Shown one piece after another: positions 57,158-64,000 of a stretch of 64,000 nucleotides of DNA. Under the pieces are notes generated by a model. The model ran no database searches, had not been told where the DNA came from, and saw nothing but the letters and a program-made list of their open reading frames with translations. The position numbers and the translations under genes were made by a program. Source of the DNA: Pseudomonas antarctica (GTDB taxonomy: Bacteria; Pseudomonadota; Gammaproteobacteria; Pseudomonadales; Pseudomonadaceae); NCBI RefSeq assembly GCF_001647715.1, contig NZ_CP015600.1:5828001-5892000 (forward strand). The letters run 5' to 3'. Position 1 is the stretch's first letter. Each line of letters opens with the position of its first letter.

Positions 57158-58132
57158 ATGGCCCATCCGTTTGAAACACTCACCCCCGACCTGGTACTCG
57201 ACGCTGTCGAAAGTATCGGCTTTCTCAGCGATGCTCGCGTTCTGGCGCTCAACAGCTACGAAAACCGTGTGTATCAGGTGGGCATCGAAGACTCCGAACC
57301 GCTGATCGCCAAGTTCTACCGGCCCCAGCGCTGGACCAATGAAGCGATCCTCGAAGAACACCGCTTCACCTTCGAACTGGCCGAGTGCGATGTGCCGGTG
57401 GTCGCCCCCATGATCCATAACGGAGAAAGCCTGTTCGAGCACGCCGGTTTTCGCTTCACCCTGTTTCCACGCCGTGGTGGCCGTGCGCCGGAGCCGGGTA
57501 ATCTCGATCAGCTTTATCGCCTTGGGCAGTTGCTCGGCCGTTTGCATGCGGTGGGCTCCACCCGCCCGTTCGAACACCGCGAAGCCCTTGGCGTGAAGAA
57601 CTTCGGCCACGATTCCCTCAACACGTTGCTGGAAGGCAATTTCATTCCCAAGAGCCTGCTGCCGGCGTACGAGTCCGTGGCCCGCGACCTGCTCAAGCGT
57701 GTGGAAGAGGTGTACAAGGCCACGCCGCACAAGAACATCCGCATGCACGGCGATTGCCACCCCGGCAACATGATGTGCCGCGATGAGATGTTCCATATCG
57801 TCGACCTCGATGACTGCCGCATGGGCCCGGCCGTCCAGGACCTGTGGATGATGCTCGCAGGGGACCGTCAGGAATGCCTGGGCCAGCTGTCGGAATTGAT
57901 GGACGGCTATCAGGAGTTCCACGACTTCGACCCGCGCGAACTGGCACTCATCGAACCGCTGCGCGCCTTGCGCCTGATGCACTACAGCGCCTGGCTGGCA
58001 CGGCGCTGGGATGACCCGGCGTTTCCTCACAGCTTCCCGTGGTTCGGCAGCGAGCGGTATTGGGGTGATCAGGTGCTGGCGTTGCGTGAGCAGCTGTCGG
58101 CTCTCAATGAAGAACCGCTGAAACTGTTCTGA
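57158..58132 (+). CDS. srkA: Stress response serine/threonine kinase SrkA (YihE/RdoA)
   Basis: A 324-aa aminoglycoside-phosphotransferase-fold kinase. The ATP lysine is in PLIAKFYRPQRW, the catalytic loop is MHGDCHPGNMM, and the metal motif is VDLDDCRMGPA. In E. coli the protein protects against stress-induced death and acts in the cytosol. I chose the ATG at 57158 because AGGAG precedes it by six bases and the length equals the family; codons further upstream are repeat-derived. Confidence 0.92.
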   Translation: MAHPFETLTPDLVLDAVESIGFLSDARVLALNSYENRVYQVGIEDSEPLIAKFYRPQRWTNEAILEEHRFTFELAECDVPVVAPMIHNGESLFEHAGFRFTLFPRRGGRAPEPGNLDQLYRLGQLLGRLHAVGSTRPFEHREALGVKNFGHDSLNTLLEGNFIPKSLLPAYESVARDLLKRVEEVYKATPHKNIRMHGDCHPGNMMCRDEMFHIVDLDDCRMGPAVQDLWMMLAGDRQECLGQLSELMDGYQEFHDFDPRELALIEPLRALRLMHYSAWLARRWDDPAFPHSFPWFGSERYWGDQVLALREQLSALNEEPLKLF

Positions 58133-58149
58133 CCCTGACGCTGCTTCTT

Positions 58150-58236
58150 GTGGGAGCTGGCTTGCCGGCGATGCAAACAACTCGGTGCATCAGTAGCACC
58201 AAGGTGATGTCATCACCGGCAAGCCAGTTCCCACAG
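58150..58236. repeat. REP pair (REPIN-like) between srkA and rarD
   Basis: GTGGGAGCTGGCTTGCCGGC and its inverted copy (GCCGGCAAGCCAGTTCCCAC type) are separated by about 45 bases, just after the srkA stop. Confidence 0.85.
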
Positions 58237-58309
58237 AAAAGCCAATCCCACCGGCGGACAAAAATCCTTACAATCGCGCTTTGATAGCTGCCTAAGCAAG
58301 GATTCTGCA

Positions 58310-59194
58310 ATGCAAGCCGCCAACCCCCGCAAGGGGTACATCCTGGGCCTGAGTGCCTATGTCATCTGGGGTCTGTTCCCGCTCTATTTCAAAGCCATCG
58401 CCAGTGTTCCCGCCGCAGAGATCATCGTGCACCGTGTGTTGTGGTCCGCGCTGTTCGGCGGTTTGCTGTTAATGGTGTGGAAACACCCGGGCTGGTTCCG
58501 TGAACTGCGCGACAACCCCAGGCGCCTGGCCATTCTGGCACTCAGCGGCTCGCTGATTGCGGCTAACTGGCTGACCTATGTGTGGTCGGTGAACAGCGGG
58601 CGCATGCTGGAAGCGAGCCTCGGTTATTACATAAACCCGTTGGTGAATGTGCTGCTGGGCATGCTGATCCTCGGCGAACGCCTGCGGCGCTTGCAGTGGA
58701 TGGCCGTCGGGCTGGCAGCGGTAGGTGTGGCGCAACAGGTGTGGCAAGTCGGCAGTTTGCCGTGGGTGTCGCTGGTGCTGGCGCTGACCTTTGGCTTTTA
58801 CGGCTTGATCCGCAAGCAGGCGCCGGTCAAGGCGCTGCCGGGGCTGGTGGTGGAAACCTGGATGCTGGTGCCGATTGCCGTGGCCTGGTTGTTGTTCAAC
58901 CCGTCGGCCCACAGTGCACAGCTTGAATTTTGGAGCACCTCCGAAGCCTGGTGGCTGGTGGCCGCAGGCCCGGTGACGCTGATCCCGCTGGTGTGTTTCA
59001 ACGCCGCCGCACGGCATTTGCCCTACACCGCGCTGGGCTTTTTGCAGTACGTCGCGCCGACGCTGGTGCTGCTCGAAGCGGTGCTGTTGTTCGGTGAACA
59101 CCTGGCACCGAGCACGCTGATTGCCTTTGCCTTCATCTGGGCCGGCCTGGTGGTCTACAGCCTGGATGCCTGGCTGACCGTGCGCAAACGCTGA
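58310..59194 (+). CDS. rarD: RarD family EamA/DMT transporter
   Basis: A 294-aa inner-membrane protein with about ten hydrophobic helices in two EamA halves. The RarD signature opening is GYILGLSAYVIWGLFPLYFK. Other typical parts are IVHRVLWSALFGGLLL and NWLTYVWSVNSGRMLEASLG, then YYINPLVNVLLG. The family is named for chloramphenicol sensitivity, but its substrates are not established. The gene is alone in its transcription unit, with a REP pair upstream and a DnaA-box-rich gap downstream. Confidence 0.92.
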   Translation: MQAANPRKGYILGLSAYVIWGLFPLYFKAIASVPAAEIIVHRVLWSALFGGLLLMVWKHPGWFRELRDNPRRLAILALSGSLIAANWLTYVWSVNSGRMLEASLGYYINPLVNVLLGMLILGERLRRLQWMAVGLAAVGVAQQVWQVGSLPWVSLVLALTFGFYGLIRKQAPVKALPGLVVETWMLVPIAVAWLLFNPSAHSAQLEFWSTSEAWWLVAAGPVTLIPLVCFNAAARHLPYTALGFLQYVAPTLVLLEAVLLFGEHLAPSTLIAFAFIWAGLVVYSLDAWLTVRKR

Positions 59195-59257
59195 TCAAAT
59201 AACGTACAAACCTCTGCAAGCCACAGCGCACTTGGCTTGCAGACATCCACCCCAAGG

Positions 59258-59378
59258 TTATCCACAATCTGATCCCCGTCATTTGTGCACAAGCCGTTGA
59301 AACTGCTCGTTTTTTGCTCAGCTGACGAAGAACCCCGGCGCACGTGGCCTGGCGCCGGGTCTCTACAGCTTATCCACA
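59258..59378 (+). promoter_or_regulatory. Two perfect DnaA boxes in the rarD-gcvR gap
   Basis: TTATCCACA occurs at 59258-59266 and 59370-59378. A third copy in the opposite orientation lies at 59726-59734 within the adjacent gene. A CCCGGCGC/GCGCCGGG hairpin (59334-59359) lies between the first two. This may be a DnaA-titration or DnaA-regulated site. No replication gene is adjacent. Confidence 0.5.
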
Positions 59379-59416
59379 GGCCCATGCAAGATTTCCATGC
59401 ATAACCCTGTGGGCCG

Positions 59417-59929
59417 TTATTCCTCGCTGCGCAGTTCCACCATCAAGTCATCCGCCAAGGTTTCCAGAGATTCCTGCAGCGTCTCCAAGGACATCGTTGA
59501 CGGCACCCGCAACAGGGCCTCGGCGTTGAATAGAGGATCACCACTCATGGGGGCCGGACGCACATCGGTGCTCAAGCGCTCCAGGTTGACGCCCTGCCGG
59601 CTCAACAGCGCGGTAATCTCGCGCACAATCCCCGACCGATCATTGCCCACCAGCGTCATCAGGATCGGCTTGGAGTCCGACGCCTGCCCGGTACTGCCCT
59701 CGCCCACCAGCACACGAATGCCATGTGTGGATAAATCCTCCAGCGCATTCACCAGGTCCTGACGGCTTTGCGTGGGAACGCTTACCCGCAGGATCCCGGC
59801 AAATTGCCCAGCCATGTGGGCCATTCGGCTTTCCAGCCAGTTGCCACCGTGAGCGGCGATGTTCTGCGCGATGCGTTCAACCAAGCCGGGTTTGTCGGCG
59901 GCGATAATAGTGAGTACAAGATGGTCCAT
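59417..59929 (-). CDS. GcvR-like ACT-domain regulator
   Basis: A 170-aa protein made of two ACT domains. The first begins MDHLVLTIIAADKPGLVERI, then AQNIAAHGGNWLES. The second begins PILMTLVGNDRSGIVREITA, then LLSRQGVNLERLSTD. This is the layout of GcvR, the glycine cleavage system repressor partner. The ATG at 59929 gives the conserved start, and the seven codons upstream are dispensable. Glycine sensing is by family only. Its 5' flank faces glcB, and both genes touch glyoxylate/glycine metabolism. Confidence 0.85.
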   Translation of the reverse strand: MDHLVLTIIAADKPGLVERIAQNIAAHGGNWLESRMAHMAGQFAGILRVSVPTQSRQDLVNALEDLSTHGIRVLVGEGSTGQASDSKPILMTLVGNDRSGIVREITALLSRQGVNLERLSTDVRPAPMSGDPLFNAEALLRVPSTMSLETLQESLETLADDLMVELRSEE

Positions 59930-60315
59930 GGCGAAGCCCTCTGAATTCAACTTACAAGGTGGACGCAGGCGCCCTCGAAAACAAATCGTGTACCATTTTT
60001 ATATTTATCTGGAACAATCCAATAGTTTTTTGAGAACATCCCGTTATCCGCTGTGACCGCATGACCAAAATGGGTCGCTAAACGACGTATTTAGTCTAAT
60101 TTTCACAACCGCAAGTCATCATGTAGTATGCCCAATCGCGCACTACATAACGTTAGGTCGATGTCTGCCAAGGCACCCAAGTACCGCGTCAACCCTCTCG
60201 CCCAGCCGCCTGCACGGCATGTACTGGGAATGGGTTCGTGGTTTAAATGGCCAGAGGCTTCATTGGTAAATTGAAAAGCTGAAAAGCGCATTAGCTCCGC
60301 AGAGTGAGGCAAGCA
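59930..60315. other. Divergent gap before glcB, with an inverted repeat
   Basis: The 386-base stretch carries no convincing gene. ATGTAGT (60121-60127) and ACTACAT (60142-60148) form an inverted pair with a 14-base spacer, and TGACC...GGGTC words occur near 60063-60078. Either could be an operator for glcB. Confidence 0.4.
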
Positions 60316-62493
60316 ATGACTGAACACGTTCAAGTCGGTGGCCTGCAGGTCGCCAAAGTCCTGTTCGACTTCGTGAATAACGAAGCCATTCCCGGTACCG
60401 GCATCACTGCCGACCAGTTCTGGGCCGGCGCCGACAAGGTCATCCACGACCTGGCACCGAAGAACAAAGCCCTACTCGCCAAACGCGACGATTTCCAAGC
60501 GCGGATCGATACCTGGCACCAGACCCACGCCGGCCAGGCCCACGACCCGGTGGCCTACAAAGCCTTCCTGCAAGACATCGGATACCTGCTGCCAGAAGCC
60601 GCAGACTTCCAGGCCTCGACCCAAAACGTCGATGACGAAATCGCCCGCATGGCCGGCCCACAGCTGGTTGTGCCGGTGATGAACGCCCGTTTCGCCCTCA
60701 ACGCCTCAAATGCGCGCTGGGGCTCGCTGTATGACGCGCTGTATGGCACCGATGCCATCAGCGAAGCCGACGGCGCCGAAAAGGGCAAGGGCTACAACAA
60801 AGTGCGCGGCGACAAGGTGATTGCCTTCGCCCGTGCCTTCCTCGACGAAGCCGCGCCGCTCGCTGCCGGCAGCCACGTCGACTCCACCGCTTACAAAATC
60901 GTTGATGGCAAGCTGGTCGTCGGCCTCAAGGGCGGCAGCAACAGCGGCCTGCGCGACGATGCCCAGTTGATCGGTTTCCAGGGCCCGGCGACCGAGCCGA
61001 CTGCGATCCTGCTGAAGCACAATGGCCTGCACTTCGAAATCCAGATCGACGCCAGCACCCCGGTCGGCCAGACCGACGCCGCCGGCGTCAAAGACGTGCT
61101 GATGGAAGCTGCGCTGACCACCATCATGGACTGCGAAGACTCCGTCGCCGCTGTTGATGCCGATGACAAAGTGGTGATCTACCGCAACTGGCTCGGCCTG
61201 ATGAAAGGCGACCTGGCCGAAGAAGTGGCCAAGGGCGGCAAGACTTTCACCCGCACCATGAACGCCGACCGTGTCTACACCGGCGTCGATGGCCAGGACG
61301 TGACCTTGCACGGCCGCTCGCTGCTGTTCGTGCGCAACGTTGGCCACTTGATGACCATCGACGCGATCCTCGACAAAGATGGCAACGAAGTACCGGAAGG
61401 CATCCTCGACGGCCTGCTCACCAGCCTCGCGGCCATCCACAGCCTCAACGGCAACAGCAGCCGCAAGAACAGCCGCACCGGTTCGGTGTACATCGTGAAG
61501 CCGAAGATGCATGGCCCCGAAGAAGCGGCGTTCACCAACGAGCTGTTCGGCCGCATCGAAGACGTGCTGAACCTGCCGCGCAACACGCTAAAAGTCGGGA
61601 TCATGGACGAAGAGCGCCGCACCACGGTCAACCTCAAGGCCTGCATCAAGGCGGCCAGCGAGCGTGTGGTGTTTATCAACACCGGCTTCCTCGACCGCAC
61701 CGGCGACGAGATCCACACTTCCATGGAAGCCGGCGCGATGGTGCGCAAGGCCGCCATGAAGGCGGAAAAATGGATCGGTGCCTACGAGAACTGGAACGTC
61801 GATATCGGCCTGAGCACCGGCCTGCAAGGGCGTGCGCAGATCGGTAAAGGCATGTGGGCAATGCCCGACTTGATGGCGGCGATGCTCGAACAGAAAATCG
61901 CTCACCCGCTCGCCGGCGCCAACACGGCCTGGGTGCCATCGCCAACGGCGGCTGCACTGCACGCGCTGCACTATCACAAGGTGGACGTGTTCGCGCGCCA
62001 GGCCGAACTGGCCAAGCGCGAGCGCGCGTCGCTGGACGATATCCTGACCATTCCTCTGGCCAGCAATACCGATTGGTCCGACGAAGAAATCCGTAATGAG
62101 TTGGACAACAACGCCCAGGGCATCCTTGGCTATGTGGTGCGTTGGATCGACCAGGGCGTGGGCTGTTCGAAAGTGCCGGACATCAACGACGTCGGCCTGA
62201 TGGAAGACCGCGCTACGCTGCGTATCTCCAGCCAGCACATCGCCAACTGGCTGCGCCACGGCGTTGTCAACGAAGCCCAAGTGATGGAAAGCCTCAAGCG
62301 CATGGCGCCGGTGGTAGACCGTCAGAATGCCGGTGACGCGCTGTATCGCCCACTGGCCCCGGACTTCGACAGCAACATCGCCTTCCAGGCGGCGGTGGAA
62401 CTGGTGATTGAAGGGACCAAGCAACCCAATGGTTATACCGAGCCGGTGTTGCACCGTCGGCGTCGTGAGTTCAAGGCCAAGAACGGCTTGTAA
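60316..62493 (+). CDS. glcB: Malate synthase G
   Basis: A 725-aa monomeric enzyme that condenses glyoxylate with acetyl-CoA to malate in the glyoxylate bypass and glycolate use. Conserved segments include [53 protein letters not shown] and the C-terminal catalytic aspartate region [19 protein letters not shown] chose the ATG at 60316 with GAGG upstream; a GTG four codons earlier is less likely. A perfect bidirectional terminator starts at the stop codon. Confidence 0.96.
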   Translation: MTEHVQVGGLQVAKVLFDFVNNEAIPGTGITADQFWAGADKVIHDLAPKNKALLAKRDDFQARIDTWHQTHAGQAHDPVAYKAFLQDIGYLLPEAADFQASTQNVDDEIARMAGPQLVVPVMNARFALNASNARWGSLYDALYGTDAISEADGAEKGKGYNKVRGDKVIAFARAFLDEAAPLAAGSHVDSTAYKIVDGKLVVGLKGGSNSGLRDDAQLIGFQGPATEPTAILLKHNGLHFEIQIDASTPVGQTDAAGVKDVLMEAALTTIMDCEDSVAAVDADDKVVIYRNWLGLMKGDLAEEVAKGGKTFTRTMNADRVYTGVDGQDVTLHGRSLLFVRNVGHLMTIDAILDKDGNEVPEGILDGLLTSLAAIHSLNGNSSRKNSRTGSVYIVKPKMHGPEEAAFTNELFGRIEDVLNLPRNTLKVGIMDEERRTTVNLKACIKAASERVVFINTGFLDRTGDEIHTSMEAGAMVRKAAMKAEKWIGAYENWNVDIGLSTGLQGRAQIGKGMWAMPDLMAAMLEQKIAHPLAGANTAWVPSPTAAALHALHYHKVDVFARQAELAKRERASLDDILTIPLASNTDWSDEEIRNELDNNAQGILGYVVRWIDQGVGCSKVPDINDVGLMEDRATLRISSQHIANWLRHGVVNEAQVMESLKRMAPVVDRQNAGDALYRPLAPDFDSNIAFQAAVELVIEGTKQPNGYTEPVLHRRRREFKAKNGL

Positions 62494-62532
62494 ATGAAAA
62501 GGCCCTGATCGCGAGATCAGGGCCTTTTCATT
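62494..62532. terminator. Bidirectional terminator of glcB
   Basis: AATGAAAAGGCCCTGATC pairs perfectly with GATCAGGGCCTTTTCATT around GCGA. A-runs and T-runs on both sides allow termination from either direction. Confidence 0.92.
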
Positions 62533-62557
62533 GGGTAGTGTGGTGGTCGCACTGGCG

Positions 62558-62644
62558 CTTTCGCGAGCAAGCCCGCTCCCACACTCGACCGCATTTCTAC
62601 AGGAAGCATGCGGCCAAATGTGGGAGCGGGCTTGCTCGCGAAGA
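62558..62644. repeat. REP pair (REPIN-like) between glcB and the response regulator
   Basis: CGCGAGCAAGCCCGCTCCCAC (from 62562) and its inverted copy ending in GCTTGCTCGCG (to 62640) face each other across about 38 bases. Confidence 0.88.
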
Positions 62645-62666
62645 GGCCTGCACGGTCAACAGATAA

Positions 62667-63113
62667 TCAAGACGCCATGCCTAACTCGCGCTTCACCATC
62701 TTCGCCAACTTGGCGCTGTCGATGGGCTTGAGCATGAAGTCCACCACACTCATGTGCATGGCCTCGATGACGTCGCGCGCTTCCGCGTCCCCCGACATGA
62801 TGATAATCGGCAGCGCCGCTCGGCCAGAGCTGCGCACTTGCTGGATCAGTTCCAGACCGTTGCTTGGCGCCATGCGCAGGTCAGTGATCAGTAAACCAAT
62901 GGAGCTGCTGGACTCCAAGAGATCCCAGGCCGTCTCGCCACTGTCAGCGGTCATGCAGCGAATGCCGTCCAGGCCCAGGATCTCCGCCAGCAATTCACGC
63001 GCGTCCTTGTCATCATCGACAATCAACACCCGTTGTGGCGGTAAATCAGGCTCCAGCATCACGGCGCTCAGCGCCTCGCGCTCGGCATCACTCAAAATAT
63101 CGTGGTCGGACAT
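62667..63113 (-). CDS. Single-domain response regulator
   Basis: A 148-aa CheY-like protein with a 27-residue N-terminal extension (MSDHDILSDAEREALSAVML) before the receiver. The acidic pocket is VLIVDDDKDARELL (D33, D34), the phospho-acceptor is D78 in LLITDLRMAP, the switch Ser is in IIIMSGDAEARD and the Lys is in DFMLKPID. It has no output domain, so it must act through a partner. I chose the ATG at 63113; a start 22 codons upstream lacks conservation. It is divergent from the cNMP/CBS gene. Confidence 0.88.
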   Translation of the reverse strand: MSDHDILSDAEREALSAVMLEPDLPPQRVLIVDDDKDARELLAEILGLDGIRCMTADSGETAWDLLESSSSIGLLITDLRMAPSNGLELIQQVRSSGRAALPIIIMSGDAEARDVIEAMHMSVVDFMLKPIDSAKLAKMVKRELGMAS

Positions 63114-63359
63114 ACGTTTCTCAGCAGTTCTATTCAATCTCGCAGCACACTCGTCAGACATCTGCGGAAGGGCGAACAATGTGCACTTCGTCGGAAAGTT
63201 TGCCTAGTGGGCTTTTTACCGGGTTTTAACACTAGCCATGTAAGGTATTTCCCTAGTCGTGAATCGTTTTACCGCGCACTAGACTTACGTCCAATGGGCA
63301 CCCGGAGCACGGGGGCTGACCATAAAGGACGATAACGACAAGAAACTGCGGTCACTGTT

Positions 63360-64000
63360 ATGAGTAAAGCTGATGCTTTCACGCAGGCGGGAAAAACCGC
63401 CGTGTTGCAGAACATCCACGGCACCCTGCAATTCCTGCAACGCTTCCCCCCGTTCAACCAGATGGAAAACGCCCACCTGGCGTTTCTGGTGGAACAGTGC
63501 CAACTGCGTTTCTATGGCCCCGGCGAGAGCATCCTCAAGCCGTCGGGCGGGCCGGTGGAACATTTTTATATCGTCAAGCAAGGCCGAGTCGTCGGCGAAC
63601 GCCCACTGTTAAATCAGGAAGTGGCCGAAACCACCTTCGAAATCACCACCGGTGAGTGCTTCCCTCTGGCCGCGCTGCTGGGCGAACGAGCGACACGCAC
63701 CGAGCACAAGGCCCCCGAAGATACGTTCTGCCTGCAACTGAACAAGCCGGCGTTTATCAAGCTGTTCGCCCTCTCCAGTGCGTTTCGCGACTTTGCCTTG
63801 CGCGGTGTCAGCAGCTTGCTGGACCAGGTCAACCAGCAGGTGCAGCAAAAAGCCGTAGAGACCCTCGGCACCCAGTACTCGCTGAATACCCGTCTCGGCG
63901 AACTGGCCATGCGCCATCCGGTCACCTGCAGCCCGAACACACCGCTGCGCGAGGCGGTGACGCTGATGCACGAGCAACAAGTGGGCAGCATCGTGATCGT
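63360..64000 (+). CDS. cNMP-binding / CBS / DUF294 signal-transduction protein (3' end beyond window)
   Basis: The first 213 codons of a larger gene are visible. Residues about 20-140 form a cyclic-nucleotide-binding-like beta roll (RFYGPGESILKPSGGPVEHF, then YIVKQGRVVGE). From about residue 175 a CBS domain starts (MRHPVTCSPNTPLREAVTLM, then HEQQVGSIVI). Proteins with this opening normally continue with a second CBS domain and a DUF294 nucleotidyltransferase-like domain related to GlnD. The ATG at 63360 follows the divergent regulatory gap. Confidence 0.82.
   Translation, partial: MSKADAFTQAGKTAVLQNIHGTLQFLQRFPPFNQMENAHLAFLVEQCQLRFYGPGESILKPSGGPVEHFYIVKQGRVVGERPLLNQEVAETTFEITTGECFPLAALLGERATRTEHKAPEDTFCLQLNKPAFIKLFALSSAFRDFALRGVSSLLDQVNQQVQQKAVETLGTQYSLNTRLGELAMRHPVTCSPNTPLREAVTLMHEQQVGSIVI

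Overview
The window is a stretch of chromosome from a Pseudomonas of the fluorescens group. Gene order supports this: surA-pdxA-rsmA-apaGH-glpE, prkA-yeaH-spoVR, rpsU-dnaG-rpoD followed by an rmcA-type c-di-GMP gene, davBA beside pqqFABCDE, and bioBFHCD beside comF. The many GTGGGAGC-type REP repeats between genes also fit. The base composition is GC-rich throughout except for an accessory insert.

Region 1 (1-22218) is conserved core. It holds envelope and vitamin B6 / rRNA genes (surA to glpE), the PrkA-YeaH-SpoVR stress module, tRNA repair and folate genes (cca, folK, folB), phospholipid synthesis (plsY), tRNA modification (tsaD), the macromolecular synthesis operon (rpsU, dnaG, rpoD), a large PAS-GGDEF-EAL sensor (rmcA), and a tRNA-Ile(CAU).

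Region 2 (22174-28802) is a 6.6-kb integrated element. It is bounded by a 46-bp direct repeat that copies the 3' part of the tRNA-Ile gene. It carries a tyrosine integrase, paired arm-type repeats at both ends, an AlpA-like regulator, a small HTH protein, a DUF3987 primase/helicase-like protein, a cluster of TGCGGAAA repeats that could be an origin, a small HGGxST protein, and two unrecognised cargo genes (266 aa secreted, 241 aa cytosolic). The layout resembles a phage satellite. The original tRNA terminator now lies 6.6 kb away, beyond the right end.

Region 3 (28935-38010) is a metabolic block. An Lrp/AsnC regulator precedes davB-davA (L-lysine to 5-aminovalerate), then come pqqF and pqqABCDE for the redox cofactor PQQ, with an intrinsic terminator between pqqA and pqqB. 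A Pmp3-type membrane peptide follows.

Region 4 (38193-48465) has a class III aminotransferase divergent from a LysR regulator, three paralogous long acyl-CoA dehydrogenases with a diguanylate cyclase between two of them, a PsrA-like operator before the third, and a very small flagellar-rod-like protein.

Region 5 (48572-64000) has bioBFHCD on the minus strand. A BirA-type operator for it overlaps the start of divergent comF. After that come modE, phoX, srkA, rarD, a GcvR-like ACT protein, malate synthase glcB, a response regulator and a cNMP/CBS/DUF294 protein cut by the window end. REP pairs fill several gaps. Six perfect DnaA boxes occur in the window, three of them within 480 bp beside the GcvR-like gene.
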